A DNA stretch of 64,000 nt from Flavobacterium sp. (GCA_023251135.1 JAHEZJ010000031.1:11240-75239); one strand, 5' to 3'. Numbered from the stretch's first letter, positions 53,101-63,577 are shown. Notes: generated from the sequence alone by a model not told the origin. Made by a program: numbers and translations.

Positions 53101-53675
53101 AATATTTTGTCAGCGGTTGAAATTTTGCATTTATCATTATAAATAGAAATAGCAGAAAAATTATCCGTTGAAATGTTTTTTACGTCCAGAATCTTTGATG
53201 AATTAAACTTAACAATTAACCCATTATCACCAACTGCATAATAAGTCCCCTGATAATATGTAATATTATTAAGTGAACTGTTAGATTCTCCCACATACAT
53301 AATTTCATAAGCCATTGATGGAAAATCAATCTTAATAATTATTGCCCTATGAGTAACTCTGTCATACCCACAAGCAAAAGCGTAATTAGGATCAAATCTG
53401 CTATATCCCAATGAGTAACAATGATTAAAACTTGTATTTTGATAAATCTGGGCATTCTGAGCATTATTTAATATCTCAAATTTTTGCCAACTGTTAGCAG
53501 TTTCACCTCCTGTAGTAGTAAAATAAAGCCCCTTTGAACTAGAAGCCAGTCCATTGTTCCCCAAAAAAACAAGCCCGGTCAAATCATCCTTCAAACCGGT
53601 ATCCAAACTAACCCACTGACAAAAAGAAAATTGAATATTAAATAAAAAGAAAACACAGAGTAAAATTGATCTCAT
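50181..53675 (-). CDS. Large secreted protein with type IX secretion sorting domain
   Basis: A 1164-residue exported protein. The signal peptide is MRSILLCVFFLFNIQFSFCQ. The N-terminal 300 residues have propeller-like repeats. Residues about 325-400 hold a PKD-like Ig module (GTVGSTSQYKWFVDDVQL, TGDYKIKLVGTNTAG). The middle and late part has many LLKISPLG- and YDLSGNLK-type blades of SBBP-like propellers. The last 75 residues form a type A T9SS sorting domain, starting IYPNPTSGKISIDL and ending GLYFVKVKEG and IFKVLKK. It will be exported by T9SS and released or surface-bound. No enzyme motif was seen. Large repeat proteins of this type often aid adhesion. Confidence 0.9.
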   Translation of the reverse strand: MRSILLCVFFLFNIQFSFCQWVSLDTGLKDDLTGLVFLGNNGLASSSKGLYFTTTGGETANSWQKFEILNNAQNAQIYQNTSFNHCYSLGYSRFDPNYAFACGYDRVTHRAIIIKIDFPSMAYEIMYVGESNSSLNNITYYQGTYYAVGDNGLIVKFNSSKILDVKNISTDNFSAISIYNDKCKISTADKILYSENFNSEYNFVNVLTSGANNKSVYFSTNGFTHAVGNSYSYTKVPKEEMITNSNYDFGSLNGNAITELNSNIFIATDHGIFRGPISINVLEWQPSSLKFNITNFFKNGNVLYAFGKDGVVLKTTNFGGTNYPFLKLNAQGGCVNNEIFMNGTVGSTSQYKWFVDDVQLTNEMSTSLRRTFTKTGDYKIKLVGTNTAGVEVSDTKTIKIVVYPDRGKKVNISNYLLCKSEKVEVEIVDSQQDITYIFRKSGDGGSYGSGLGNGGIMKFTTDFIDLTGDYYIEAKNVSGPCSVEFTERYKIVVEKTKADFHKDLINAKQNEPISFYQKANEAVKYKWTFSPNASLAIVEGAQQTLSFANLGGTKVNMDVWSINDCYDATQKDGPYIYKDSENISNCWALVNDGVDSEWNGYEYEGNYGLTPTDDGFLVSGGFNDQIFDSKIGLKSNFKNKKGSFLTKYDRKGALKWIVSTEHALANRDRDIIFSSVIDHDGNIYICGTHNGTFIDNKGDRINVSPIISSSQNYGYIMKLNKQGKLIWILNSEISGPLAKKLYIDKENNLVTTISLNYVYSDKYQLYFNGIKSTVINQTMATSQADNLTLLKISPLGAVVWYAGITLYHVNNAGIVDLGFDSSNNIYLGGNYEFDLNLYSAGNTTKPQILKGFEGYGSKMFLVKYNEEGILQWKTRSSTVNRRNNNVTFGAMVTDDAGSNYITGNNFCDTEKATHSFENANGTITQKNIGTFFLAKVNSAGTCEWITGNKDGYSAGSKIIKDNDKLHIIGTGSGTSTFITGNSQNYDLTISDYDFFLATYDLSGNLKKITANGDNRGHATVPLINMYDFFKAEDGSFYLCANMRVKNYASFGSTISTNGVDGIVSHFDENCGIVKYESTLSTDDFTKTLNATIYPNPTSGKISIDLKNYGSDVTVQLYDSNGKKIKEEKVSNLTKLDLTINGSQGLYFVKVKEGESTQIFKVLKK

Positions 53676-53863
53676 AAATTTTAGTAGGTTAATTAATAAA
53701 AAAACAAGGTAAAGCTAATGAAATTTAGATTTTACACAATACCAACAATTCCTATTTGTTAAAATCAAACCAAATTGGTATTTACGAATTAAAATTTTAA
53801 AGCTCCCGTTACTTCTTACACAAAAGGCAAAAAGCTTATTACTTCTGGTTATTTTCAAAAGCT

Positions 53864-53871
53864 TATTTTTG
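53864..53871 (+). promoter_or_regulatory. -7 element before the alpha/beta hydrolase gene
   Basis: TATTTTTG lies 16 bases before the ATG at 53888. No clear TTG at the -33 position. Confidence 0.4.
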
Positions 53872-53887
53872 CATAAATTATTTACAA

Positions 53888-54664
53888 ATGAAAAATATTC
53901 TATATAAAAACACCCGAATTTCTTATACCGATTCAGGTCAGGGAACTGCAATTGTATTGCTTCACGGCTTTTTGGAAAACAAAAAAATGTGGCAGGATTA
54001 TATTGCTCCTTTCTCTGAAAAATACCGCGTGATTACAATCGATTTGCTGGGTCACGGCGAATCGGATTCTTTGGGATATGTACATGCCATGGAAGATAAT
54101 GCCAATGCTGTTCATGAAGTATTGAATCACTTAAAAATTGAAAAAGCTACAATCGTCGGACATTCGATGGGAGGTTATGTAGGTTTAGCTTTCGCTGAAT
54201 TATTCCCAAAAAGTATCCGGAAACTGGTTTTACTGAATTCTACTTCAAGAGAAGACAGTGCCGAAAAAAAAATCAACCGAACACGCGCTATCAAAGCAGT
54301 CAAACAAAACTACATAACCTTTGTAAGCCTTGCCATTGCTAATTTGTTCAGTGAAAACAATCGAACCCTATTAAAAGACGAAATTGAGAAAGTAAAAATT
54401 CAGGCCTTAAAAACTCCTTTACAAGGAATTGTTGCTTCTTTGGAAGGAATGAAAATCAGAAAAGACAGAGAAGCCCTACTGCATCAGAATTTATTTCCGG
54501 TTTTATTGATTTTAGGCAAAAAAGACCCTGTTTTAAATTACGAAGACAGCATCACCCAAATCAATGACACTACTGCCGAATTGGTTTCTTTTGAAGACGG
54601 GCACATGAGCCATATTGAAAACAAAGAAGCATTGAAAAATGTACTGTTTGGTTTTTTCGAATAA
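53888..54664 (+). CDS. Alpha/beta-fold hydrolase
   Basis: A 258-residue hydrolase. The oxyanion start is IVLLHGFLENKKMW. The nucleophile Ser is in IVGHSMGGYVGLA, the acid Asp in LGKKDPVLNYED and the His in EDGHMSHIEN. A lid region from about 125 to 190 is short and helical. The substrate is unknown. Esterase- or MenH-like hydrolases have this layout. The gene is single, and its end faces the end of the AddB-like gene. Confidence 0.88.
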   Translation: MKNILYKNTRISYTDSGQGTAIVLLHGFLENKKMWQDYIAPFSEKYRVITIDLLGHGESDSLGYVHAMEDNANAVHEVLNHLKIEKATIVGHSMGGYVGLAFAELFPKSIRKLVLLNSTSREDSAEKKINRTRAIKAVKQNYITFVSLAIANLFSENNRTLLKDEIEKVKIQALKTPLQGIVASLEGMKIRKDREALLHQNLFPVLLILGKKDPVLNYEDSITQINDTTAELVSFEDGHMSHIENKEALKNVLFGFFE

Positions 54665-54738
54665 ATCGGAAAAACCAATATTTCAGTATAGAAACCAGCC
54701 GAAACAGCAAGCTTTAAAAGTTCAGATATTCCGATTCT

Positions 54739-57504
54739 CTAATTTATTTTTTCCTCGAAAGGAATATCCATATTAAAGATTTCTTTTAACAATACAACAA
54801 TCTCCTCCAGATAATTCTTTAAGATCTCATTCGTTACAGTAACATTCAACTCTTTATCCTCTTTAAACCCAAAAGGCAAGAATCCTGATTTTAGATTTTT
54901 AAAAGAGATAATTCCAACTTCAATCGGAATCTCGCCTGCTTCTTTTTCAAACATGAACGCGTAAGCCAAAACCTGAATGATTTTATCGTTTTTAAGCTCC
55001 TGAGTCAATCCATTCCAGGATTTAAGCACTACATTCGTCTTTTCAACTTTTCCGGTCTTATAATCAATAATTCGAATTTTACCGTTGCGCAATTCTATTC
55101 GGTCCACATTTCCTTTAATCAAAACCGGAAATGGCAGGTCTGGGTGATTCAATTCCCGCCCGTACGTTTCTTCCAGGGCCATGATCTTAACAGTATCTCC
55201 ATTCTTAAGAGACTCCAATTCCATTTTTAAAAAATTAGAGACATTCCGTTTCGCTACTTCAAAAGCCAAAAGATTACGTCCTTTTTTAATTTCTCCTTCT
55301 TTATAAACCAGTTTAAACTGTTTTAAAACTTCATCATCCAGTAATTTGAAACAATTTTCAAGATCCGCTTCCGAAATAAACTTACCAATAAAAGGTTCGT
55401 ACAACGTTTTTAATGTTTCATGAATTATAGTACCAAGCGTATTCAAAGCGATGTTCTCCTCTACTTCTTCAACCTCCCGAATTCGAAGTATTTTCTGAAA
55501 ATAAAAGTCAATCGGATTTCGGATATAACTTGTCAAAGCTGACGGTGAAAAACCCGCAATCGCAATTTCTTTTAAACGATCCAGTACAGCCTCTGATTTT
55601 GGAACCACCATTGGCTGATAAGCTGTTGTTGGCAAAACCGGGTTATAAATATCAAAAGTCAAATTGTGTTTAGACTGTTTTTCCACTTCCAACTGCGTGA
55701 TAAAACGGCTGCGTTCTCCTGCATCCAATCCCTCATTTTCGGTATTATAAATCAAAAAGATGTTTTTAGCCCTTTGCAATAAATGATAAAAGTGGTAGGT
55801 ATAAATAGCATCTTTCTCTTTAAAAGTCGGCAGACCTAGTTCGTTTTTAACATCATAAGGAATAAATGAATTCTGAGATTTTCCGGCCGGAAATTTCCCT
55901 TCATTCATCGACGTTACAATTACGGTATCAAAATCGAGCACACGACTTTCAAGAACCCCCATAATCTGTAATCCGCGCAAAGGCTCTCCCTCAAACGAAA
56001 CTTCAGCAACATCAATAATCTGCTTGTAGATCGCATGCAAAGTATCTATGTTGTCAATATGATTGTGTTTTGTATAATAATTAATCAGCTTATTGATTAC
56101 TTTAAAAACAGCATAAACAAAAGCTTTGGCTATTTTTTCTTCCTCATTGTCATTGCTGAAATTTTCTTTTATCAAAAGTAAAAGCGCTGAAACATTTTCA
56201 AGAACAGCAATCGATCCGTTCTCCCACTTTTGGAAAAGCAATTTAAATAATGGCGATGGATTCAGATTAAGTTCTAAAACCCGATGATGTGTAATAAAAG
56301 TATAATTATTCTCTTTGATAATCCGCACTAAATTACCGGCATTCGCATACGGTTCAACCAGCGGATGGGTTAGAATATCCAGTATATCTTTATAGTAAAA
56401 AACATAACTTTCCCCTTTGCGCGAAAGCGCGTTGGTATGCATTCTAAACAATTTTGCAATTAATATCTGCGAAGGGTTGTTCTTTCCGGAATATCCCATG
56501 GTAATATTCAAACTTCCAACCGAAGACGGCAGGGAATATAAAACCGGCATCAGTAAATTCTCCTCACCCAGCACAATAGCTACTTTATCGAGAGCAGTTG
56601 TTGGATTTTCTGCAATAATATTTTCGATAATACTACCCGCCAGTTTCGCCTGACCGATTGTTTTAGGGGTTCCAATTACCTGAATATTTTTTGACTGCGA
56701 AAAATCGTCTACAATCCACTCAAACGGATTGGCTTTATAGTGTTTCCAATTTTCTTTAAAACGTCTTACAAAGAGTCCGGCATCATGATAAGGGTCGTTC
56801 AGAAAAGTCTGATCTACATCCCAATAAATTTTAGCCTGATCCAAAGCCAAAAGATGCTGAACAATTTTTTCTTCAGCCGCATTTAAAGCGTTAAATCCTG
56901 CAAAAATAAAACTTCGATTTGCAACTGTGTTCGAAAAGTGATTCAGATTATTTACAGCCTCGCGATAAATCAATCCCTGATAGCCAATTGCTTTATGAAG
57001 CAAATGATTGTACAACGAATCGTAATACAACGGAAGTAGTTTCCAGAAATCAATATAATTCTCTAAAAGTTTGGTTTTATTCTCGACTTCAATCCCCCAT
57101 TTTTTGATATCTTCAATATCACTCAAATACGACAAAACATGAGAAGGATCTAAAAGATAACGATCGATTTCATTAAAATCTTGCAGTAGGGTTTTCGCCC
57201 AATTGGCAAATAATTCAAAAGACTGCTGTTGTTGTTTTTCGGTTACAGAAAGATAAACTTCATAAAACTCAAACAAAAGCTCAATTGAATCAACCGACCT
57301 GATCGATGCCACATCCTGCACAAAATCTTCAATGCTAATAATTTCAGGAGAGAGTATTGTGGTCTTAGTCTCATTTTTCAAGGCTTCTATTAAAAAAACT
57401 TTCGCTCTTTTATTAGGCAGAATAATGGTTGTTTCGGCAAGTTTAGCCGAATACTCCTGAATTATAACAGTCGCTATTTTTCCGAGAAAGGAAGTATTTA
57501 TCAT
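54739..57504 (-). CDS. addB: AddB-like PD-(D/E)XK nuclease of the recombination complex
   Basis: A 921-residue protein from the ATG at 57504. An earlier in-frame ATG lies within the terminator hairpin of ompA and is unlikely. The N-terminal half is a degenerate helicase (PNKRAKVFLIEAL; later GVLESRVLDFDTVIVTSMNEGKFP). The C-terminal RecB-type nuclease has ALTSYIRNPIDFYFQKIL, LGTIIHETLKTLYEP and KGNVDRIELRNGKIRIIDYKTGKVEK, in which the Asp and Lys of IDYKTGK are catalytic. It should work with the AddA-like helicase at 60419-63577 to process double-strand breaks. The two genes are separated by ompA and kbl. Confidence 0.85.
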   Translation of the reverse strand: MINTSFLGKIATVIIQEYSAKLAETTIILPNKRAKVFLIEALKNETKTTILSPEIISIEDFVQDVASIRSVDSIELLFEFYEVYLSVTEKQQQQSFELFANWAKTLLQDFNEIDRYLLDPSHVLSYLSDIEDIKKWGIEVENKTKLLENYIDFWKLLPLYYDSLYNHLLHKAIGYQGLIYREAVNNLNHFSNTVANRSFIFAGFNALNAAEEKIVQHLLALDQAKIYWDVDQTFLNDPYHDAGLFVRRFKENWKHYKANPFEWIVDDFSQSKNIQVIGTPKTIGQAKLAGSIIENIIAENPTTALDKVAIVLGEENLLMPVLYSLPSSVGSLNITMGYSGKNNPSQILIAKLFRMHTNALSRKGESYVFYYKDILDILTHPLVEPYANAGNLVRIIKENNYTFITHHRVLELNLNPSPLFKLLFQKWENGSIAVLENVSALLLLIKENFSNDNEEEKIAKAFVYAVFKVINKLINYYTKHNHIDNIDTLHAIYKQIIDVAEVSFEGEPLRGLQIMGVLESRVLDFDTVIVTSMNEGKFPAGKSQNSFIPYDVKNELGLPTFKEKDAIYTYHFYHLLQRAKNIFLIYNTENEGLDAGERSRFITQLEVEKQSKHNLTFDIYNPVLPTTAYQPMVVPKSEAVLDRLKEIAIAGFSPSALTSYIRNPIDFYFQKILRIREVEEVEENIALNTLGTIIHETLKTLYEPFIGKFISEADLENCFKLLDDEVLKQFKLVYKEGEIKKGRNLLAFEVAKRNVSNFLKMELESLKNGDTVKIMALEETYGRELNHPDLPFPVLIKGNVDRIELRNGKIRIIDYKTGKVEKTNVVLKSWNGLTQELKNDKIIQVLAYAFMFEKEAGEIPIEVGIISFKNLKSGFLPFGFKEDKELNVTVTNEILKNYLEEIVVLLKEIFNMDIPFEEKIN

Positions 57505-57518
57505 TTGATAAAAATAAA

Positions 57519-57546
57519 AAAAGCCATTCAATTAAGAATGGCTTTT
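57519..57546 (-). terminator. Terminator after ompA
   Basis: GCCATTC-type arms with flanking A/T: 57519-57529 pairs with 57536-57546. On the minus strand it ends in TTTTTTTATTTT. It lies 22 bases after the ompA stop and just before the addB start. Confidence 0.8.
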
Positions 57547-57567
57547 AGTATTTATTTAGACAGTAAA

Positions 57568-59031
57568 TTAGATTTTACCTTGGTATTTAGAACCAATGTG
57601 TTTAATTTCTGTTCTTCTGTTTTGTGCTTTACCTGCAGCAGTTTTGTTACTTGCAACTGGTTGAGAAGATCCAAATCCTTTAGACTCTAAGTTTTCTGGA
57701 TTAACACCTCTTTCGATTAATGCATTTTTCACAGCGTCAGCTCTTTCTTGAGAAAGTTTGTCGTTGATTTTTGCAGAACCTGTACTATCTGTGTGTCCTT
57801 CAATAGAGAATTTCGCGTTTGGATAGTTTTTAAGGATTTCTTTAATTGCATCTAATCTAGCTGGAGTTTCTTTGTCTCCTGTTTTGAAAGTTGCTTTACC
57901 TGAGTTAAAGTAAACCGCTCTAGCTTGAACTTTAAGATCTTCTAAAGCTTCAGTAGTTACTTCAGGACAACCTCTGTTAGAAGCAGGACCTGCAACTGTA
58001 GGACAATCATCATCTTTATCAGCAACACCGTCTTTGTCAGCGTCTAAGAAAGGACAACCACCATTTTCTCTTGGACCAGCAACTGTAGGACATTTGTCAT
58101 CTTTGTCAGCAATACCATCACCGTCAGTATCAGGACAACCTTTTAAAGCAGCTAAACCAGCAACATCTGGACAAGCATCATCTTTATCAGCAATTCCGTC
58201 TCCGTCAGTATCAGGACATCCGTTTAATGCAGCTAAACCAAATACATCTGGACAAGCGTCAGAAGCGTCAACAATTCCGTCTCCGTCAGTATCAGGACAT
58301 CCGTTGAATTGTTTTAAACCAGCAACATCTGGACAAGCATCATCTTTATCGTAGATTCCGTCTCCGTCAGTATCTTTACCTCCGAATTTGAAAACTAGAC
58401 CAGCAGTGTGTTGAAAGTGAGATGGAGCATCTGGAACACCAGCTTTGTCTAATCTATCACCACTAACTGACCATTTGTATCTTGTAGCAAGCTCAAGACC
58501 AATAGCATCAGTAAACCAGAAAGTAACACCAGCACCTGGGTTAACAGTTCCGTAGCTGCTATCTCCGAAGAAAGTATAACCTCCACCAACAGATAACGAA
58601 GGATCAATTACTTTAGATTTGATCAATTCCTGGAAGCTATATTTAATAGTAGCATCAATTCCGTAATACATCAAATCACCAGGATTAGTAACTACATTAC
58701 CTCTACCGTCATGCCCTGCAGCAGATGGATTGAAAGCAACGAATTTATCAATCTTGTTTACAGACCCCTGTAAACCAACAGAGAAACCGTTACCTACATA
58801 TCTGCTCACTCCAATATAAGACAAAGAAGGAAGAATGTTCCAGTTGTCTTTTACAGCGAATGGCTGAGAGAAGTGTTGATCAAAGAAACCATTTCCTGCT
58901 CCAGAACTTGTTCTAGTATCAACGGCATTAACTCCAAAAGAGATAGCCCATGGATTGTTACTGTCTTGTGCGTGAGAACTTAAACCCATCACCATCATCA
59001 CAGCAACTAAAAGTTTGTTAAGATGTTTCAT
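57568..59031 (-). CDS. OmpA-family outer-membrane protein with thrombospondin type 3 repeats
   Basis: A 487-residue porin-type protein. A signal peptide (ending SSHAQ) precedes an eight-strand-like barrel (about 22-220). Five calcium-binding repeats of the DTDGDGI(A/V)D(K/A)xD type then link to the peptidoglycan-binding OmpA domain (about 365-480: [40 protein letters not shown]). It anchors the outer membrane to the cell wall, and TSP3 repeats act as a stiff calcium-dependent stalk. This is a major, usually abundant outer-membrane protein of Flavobacteria. Confidence 0.94.
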   Translation of the reverse strand: MKHLNKLLVAVMMVMGLSSHAQDSNNPWAISFGVNAVDTRTSSGAGNGFFDQHFSQPFAVKDNWNILPSLSYIGVSRYVGNGFSVGLQGSVNKIDKFVAFNPSAAGHDGRGNVVTNPGDLMYYGIDATIKYSFQELIKSKVIDPSLSVGGGYTFFGDSSYGTVNPGAGVTFWFTDAIGLELATRYKWSVSGDRLDKAGVPDAPSHFQHTAGLVFKFGGKDTDGDGIYDKDDACPDVAGLKQFNGCPDTDGDGIVDASDACPDVFGLAALNGCPDTDGDGIADKDDACPDVAGLAALKGCPDTDGDGIADKDDKCPTVAGPRENGGCPFLDADKDGVADKDDDCPTVAGPASNRGCPEVTTEALEDLKVQARAVYFNSGKATFKTGDKETPARLDAIKEILKNYPNAKFSIEGHTDSTGSAKINDKLSQERADAVKNALIERGVNPENLESKGFGSSQPVASNKTAAGKAQNRRTEIKHIGSKYQGKI

Positions 59032-59068
59032 ACTTAATTTTTTTAATTACAATTTAGTTAATTACAAG

Positions 59069-59098
59069 CAAAAGTAACACCAAAATTTTTAAATACAA
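59069..59098 (-). promoter_or_regulatory. Promoter of the OmpA gene
   Basis: On the minus strand TTG (59098-59096), a 19-base spacer and TACTTTTG (59076-59069) fit the Bacteroidota consensus closely, 38 bases before the ATG. Confidence 0.65.
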
Positions 59099-59144
59099 AA
59101 TGAAATGTTAAAAAAAACCTACAAAAATTTGACCAAAGTGGGAA

Positions 59145-60338
59145 TTATATAACTTTTAACATTTGTCCGACAACTATAAATGCTTCTATAGCCCTGTCTA
59201 AGTGCTCTTTTGTATGCGCAGCCGATAATTGCACTCTAATCCTTGCTTTTTCTTTTGGAACTACAGGGAAGAAGAATCCGATTACATAAATGCCTTGCTT
59301 CAATAGCTCATTCGCCATTGTTTGCGACAATTTTGCATCGTATAACATTACCGGAACTATCGCTGAATCGCCGTCGATAATATCAAAACCGGCTTTTTTC
59401 ATTCCTTCTTTAAAATAATTAGTATTCCATTCTAATTTATCTCTTAAAGTAGTATCTTTTTCCAACAGCTCAAACACCTTTATGGAAGCCCCAACAATAG
59501 CCGGCGCCAGTGAATTTGAAAACAAATATGGACGTGAACGCTGACGCAATAACTCGATGATCTCTTTTTTCGCAGTTGTATAACCTCCCATTGCTCCACC
59601 TAAAGCTTTACCAAGGGTTCCGGTTATAATATCAACTCTTCCCATAACCCCTTTTGCTTCAAGAGTTCCTTTTCCTGTTGCTCCAATAAATCCTGCAGCG
59701 TGACATTCATCCACCATTACCATAGCATCATATTTATCGGCCAGATCACAAATTTTATCTAAAGGCGCTACAAGACCGTCCATTGAGAAAACCCCATCGG
59801 TAACAATTAATTTGAAACGCGCACCAGCCTCATTGGCTTTAATTAATTGCTGCTCCAAATCCTCCATGTTACTATTTTCGTAACGGTAACGCGCTGCTTT
59901 ACACAAACGAACCCCATCAATAATAGAGGCATGGTTCAAACTGTCTGAAATAATAGCGTCGTTTTCTCCCAACAATGGTTCAAAAACACCACCATTTGCA
60001 TCAAAAGCAGCAGCATAAAGAATGGTATCTTCTGTACCATAAAAATCTGCAATCTTTTTCTCCAAAGTTTTATGAATATCCTGTGTTCCACAAATAAAAC
60101 GCACCGACGACATTCCGAAACCATGTGTATCCATAGCATCTTTCGCTGCCTGAACCACTTCCGGGTGTGATGAAAGTCCTAAATAATTGTTGGCACAAAA
60201 ATTCAAAACTTTTTCTCCTGTCGAGATCGTTATTTCCGCATCCTGTGCTGAAGTTATAATACGTTCTTTCTTGAAAATTCCATTTTCTTCAATTGTTTGC
60301 AACTCGTTTTGCAAATGTTCTTTTATTTTACCGTACAT
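59145..60338 (-). CDS. kbl: Glycine C-acetyltransferase (2-amino-3-ketobutyrate CoA ligase)
   Basis: A PLP enzyme that joins glycine and acetyl-CoA to 2-amino-3-ketobutyrate, or runs the reverse in threonine breakdown. 397 residues, fold type I. It has the [16 protein letters not shown] start, the [12 protein letters not shown] block, the [15 protein letters not shown] loop and the PLP Lys of [16 protein letters not shown]. The C-terminal [22 protein letters not shown] is typical. No threonine dehydrogenase gene is adjacent. The [13 protein letters not shown] start is common to Flavobacteria forms. Confidence 0.94.
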   Translation of the reverse strand: MYGKIKEHLQNELQTIEENGIFKKERIITSAQDAEITISTGEKVLNFCANNYLGLSSHPEVVQAAKDAMDTHGFGMSSVRFICGTQDIHKTLEKKIADFYGTEDTILYAAAFDANGGVFEPLLGENDAIISDSLNHASIIDGVRLCKAARYRYENSNMEDLEQQLIKANEAGARFKLIVTDGVFSMDGLVAPLDKICDLADKYDAMVMVDECHAAGFIGATGKGTLEAKGVMGRVDIITGTLGKALGGAMGGYTTAKKEIIELLRQRSRPYLFSNSLAPAIVGASIKVFELLEKDTTLRDKLEWNTNYFKEGMKKAGFDIIDGDSAIVPVMLYDAKLSQTMANELLKQGIYVIGFFFPVVPKEKARIRVQLSAAHTKEHLDRAIEAFIVVGQMLKVI

Positions 60339-60418
60339 TTTAATTTATTTAAAACGTTAAAAATTAACAACTTAAGCCAAAAATACCCAGTCAAATCTTT
60401 AACACCTGATTAATTTTT

Positions 60419-63400
60419 TCACAAATTTACTACATCGATTTCTGATCCTATGTATACCAGCGCTTTTTTTAACACTTTATACCCTAAATCCTCAATAGCC
60501 TCCTGATACTCCTGTATTTGCCTGGTATATTTTGGATTTATCGCTCCCGTTTTATAATCCAACAAATACGCTTCTTTGTTTGCTGTCAGAACAATTCGAT
60601 CGGGTTTTAAGATCCGTCCTTCTTTCTGAACAATGGTCTGTTCGTTCAAAACGGTATCTTTTCCATCAAAACAAATACTTAACTCAGGATGATTGACAAT
60701 TTCCTGAAGTGTCTTCAAAACCATATCCACCTGGTCATTCGTAATCAATCCGTTCTCGATACCTTTTGTAACCGCCAAATCAACATCTGTTTTGTCTTTA
60801 ACAAAAGCCAAAATCTCGTGAACGATATTCCCATAAGCAATTGCCTCTTGCTGGTGCGTCCCCCACATCAAAGCCTCTCTTTGCGCAATTTTAATATTTT
60901 TTGGGTTTAAAACTTCTGAGACCACAGGAATCACTTTGACCAGATCAACCGACTTTACCGAACTTGAAAGTCTAACCTTATTCCCAAACTCATACTCCAG
61001 TTTCTCTGCATCATAAATTCCCTTATGCATCAAATATCGAATAAAAAAAGAAGCCATATTATTTGGCAATTCTCCATCTTTCCTCTCTTTTATGGCTTGT
61101 GACACAATATACAATTGTTCTTCTGCACGTGTTAACGCCACATACAAAACATTGATATTATCCAAAAGCTCTTCTTGTTTTTTCAAATTAAAAACCGCCG
61201 AAGCACTTTCTCCAAAACCTTCAACCGCACTGCTATTATCAATTAAAGCTTTTGGAACATCCAAATTAGCATCTTCGGTATCCAGCCATAATTTATCTTT
61301 TGGCTTTCGATTGTAATCTTCTTCGGCAAACGGCATAATCACAACCGGAAATTCCAATCCTTTTGATTTATGAATGGTCATGATTCGAACCGCATTGTTT
61401 CCTTCGGGAGACGGAATACTAAATTTCTCCGCATTTTTATCCCAATAACTTAAAAAATCAGCTATTCCTGCCTGATTTCTCATGTCCCGCTCTAAAACAA
61501 TATCCAGAAAAAACTGAACATATGCATTCCCCTCGTCAGGAAGAACAAATTTCGAAATTATAATTTCTACCGCTTCATACAATGATTTTTTACGAACATC
61601 TTCAAAAGAAAATGCAACATCAAAAGTCAATAGCCACTTTTCAAAATCACCTTCCCATTTTTGAGCCATTCCCAAAGCAATGAAATCATGAATTGGCATT
61701 TGAACCTCTTTGTTCGATCCTAAAAAATGAAGAAAATTAGCTTTTGACTCTAAATCGGCACTATTGTTTAGGTATTTCAACAAATGAACAATCAAACGCA
61801 CTTCGGTAGCATTCTGAATCATTAAAGTTTCAGAAGACAAAAGCGGGATATTTTGTTCTGTTAAGTAATTCGCAATTGCAATCCCCTGATCTCTTTTTCG
61901 GGTCAAAATCACAATATCCTTGTACTCAAAACCTTCCCTGACTACTTTCTGAATTGTATTTAATGTCGCCAAAACATACAAATCCGACTTCTCCACCACC
62001 TCTTCTTCGTCTACAAAATCTGATTTCTCTATTATAGGCAGAAAAGAAATATTGACATAACCTCCTTTTTTCGAATTTGTATTCTGAAAACTATGATTCT
62101 CATAAAGATCTTTATAATCCTCATTTGTAAATTCGGTCGAAATTAATTTAAAAAAATCATTATTAAACTCAATTACCTCACTATAACTGCGGTAATTTGT
62201 ATCCAAATGTTTGACTACTTTTTCGTGATTAAAAAAAGAAACTTCTTCTTTTCCTAATTCAATAAATTGCTCGGCTTTTCCACCTCTCCATCGGTAAATA
62301 GATTGTTTTGGGTCCCCCACGATCATCAGAGTTCCTTTGTTTCCAAAATCATCCTGACCCGAAAGGGAGTTATGTATCAGTGGAATCAGATTCTGCCATT
62401 GCATTTCGGAAGTATCCTGAAATTCATCAATAAAAAAGTGACGATACTTTTCCCCTAAACGCTCATAAATAAAGGGCGCAGGCTGGTTTTGAATTTCACG
62501 ATGAATAATCGCATTAAATTCAGAAATCGACAGCACATTTTGCTCCGATTGAATTTTTGCCAATTCGTTACTAACCGTATTTAAAAGCGAGAGCGGTGTA
62601 ATATTTTTCAGGAACGCTTTGTAAAAATCTCTTTTTTCAAAGTTCTTATAGATTTTTTCCAGAATCTGAAGCAGTTCCGGAATTATATTTTCGATTAGCG
62701 CCCTGTCTTTTGCCGTTTTATTGATCGCAACATCCTCAAATTCATGAAAAGTTTTATTCCGGGGATTAAATTTCCCATCGCGAATACTCTCTAAATGATT
62801 GGGAAAGGTTCCGCGTGAAAATGATTTTAAATCAATTCCGTTATTATCGATTAAAGCAAGTGCTTCTGTCGCAAAGTTTTCGTTTTCGGCTTCCAACTCT
62901 TTACACAAAGTCTGCATTTTCTTTTTGATGACAACAAACTCTTCAATAGATTTATCCTGAAAATGAGAGATCTCATTCCGGTTGTTTTCATTCAAAACTA
63001 ATCTTCCGGTTTCTAATATCTCACGGGAAACATCCCAACTTTTATCATCGTCGGTTTTTTCCATAGTAAAATCAACCAGCAATTTAGTCAGTGTTTCGTC
63101 CTGACCTGCTTGTGCAATAATAGCATCGACTGCTTCAACTAGTAAATTTTCAGTATCCAAAGTGACTTCAAAGGTCATTGGCAGATTAAGATCGTGCGCA
63201 AAAGCACGAATTACCTTATGGGTAAATTTATCAATGGTAGAAATATCAAAAGCAGCATAATTATGAATCAGATGCTTGATAATATTTTGAGATTTTACTT
63301 TGATCTTAATAACAGAAAGTCCTGTATCGCGAGACAAGTCCTCCATCAAATCGACCGCTTTCTGCGAAGGTTCTTCTTTTGCAAACTCTGACAAACTTCC

Positions 63401-63577
63401 CACAATACGGCTTTTCATTTCATGAACCGCCTTATTGGTAAAGGTAATGGCCAGAATATTTCTATAGGCGTCATTTCTTGGAGAAGAAAGAATAATTTTG
63501 AGATACTCTTTTACCAAAGTATAGGTCTTTCCAGAGCCTGCAGATGCATCATAGATAGAGAAAGACGGACTTTGCAT
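60419..63577 (-). CDS. addA: AddA-like UvrD-family helicase/nuclease
   Basis: A 1052-residue superfamily 1 helicase with a C-terminal RecB-type nuclease. Walker A is SAGSGKTYTLVKEYL (residues 12-26). Motif II is FFIDEFQDTSEMQW. Motif III is VGDPKQSIYRWRGG, followed by the TNYRS block. Later motifs are HKSKGLEFPVV and VALTRAEEQLY. The end, RIVLTANKEAYLLDYKTGAIN, supplies the nuclease Asp and Lys. It is the partner of the AddB-like protein (54739-57504). Bacteroidota AddA has this reduced length. It processes double-strand breaks for RecA loading. Confidence 0.88.
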   Translation of the reverse strand: MQSPSFSIYDASAGSGKTYTLVKEYLKIILSSPRNDAYRNILAITFTNKAVHEMKSRIVGSLSEFAKEEPSQKAVDLMEDLSRDTGLSVIKIKVKSQNIIKHLIHNYAAFDISTIDKFTHKVIRAFAHDLNLPMTFEVTLDTENLLVEAVDAIIAQAGQDETLTKLLVDFTMEKTDDDKSWDVSREILETGRLVLNENNRNEISHFQDKSIEEFVVIKKKMQTLCKELEAENENFATEALALIDNNGIDLKSFSRGTFPNHLESIRDGKFNPRNKTFHEFEDVAINKTAKDRALIENIIPELLQILEKIYKNFEKRDFYKAFLKNITPLSLLNTVSNELAKIQSEQNVLSISEFNAIIHREIQNQPAPFIYERLGEKYRHFFIDEFQDTSEMQWQNLIPLIHNSLSGQDDFGNKGTLMIVGDPKQSIYRWRGGKAEQFIELGKEEVSFFNHEKVVKHLDTNYRSYSEVIEFNNDFFKLISTEFTNEDYKDLYENHSFQNTNSKKGGYVNISFLPIIEKSDFVDEEEVVEKSDLYVLATLNTIQKVVREGFEYKDIVILTRKRDQGIAIANYLTEQNIPLLSSETLMIQNATEVRLIVHLLKYLNNSADLESKANFLHFLGSNKEVQMPIHDFIALGMAQKWEGDFEKWLLTFDVAFSFEDVRKKSLYEAVEIIISKFVLPDEGNAYVQFFLDIVLERDMRNQAGIADFLSYWDKNAEKFSIPSPEGNNAVRIMTIHKSKGLEFPVVIMPFAEEDYNRKPKDKLWLDTEDANLDVPKALIDNSSAVEGFGESASAVFNLKKQEELLDNINVLYVALTRAEEQLYIVSQAIKERKDGELPNNMASFFIRYLMHKGIYDAEKLEYEFGNKVRLSSSVKSVDLVKVIPVVSEVLNPKNIKIAQREALMWGTHQQEAIAYGNIVHEILAFVKDKTDVDLAVTKGIENGLITNDQVDMVLKTLQEIVNHPELSICFDGKDTVLNEQTIVQKEGRILKPDRIVLTANKEAYLLDYKTGAINPKYTRQIQEYQEAIEDLGYKVLKKALVYIGSEIDVVNL

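Noticed and set aside
57505..57531. Longer start for the AddB-like gene
   Set aside because: The earlier ATG lies inside the ompA terminator hairpin. MINTSFLGKIATVI from 57504 is a better N-terminus.
58034..58354. Open frame opposite the OmpA gene, rich in Ser and Pro
   Set aside because: It is the antisense image of the repeated calcium-binding motifs of the OmpA protein. No independent features.
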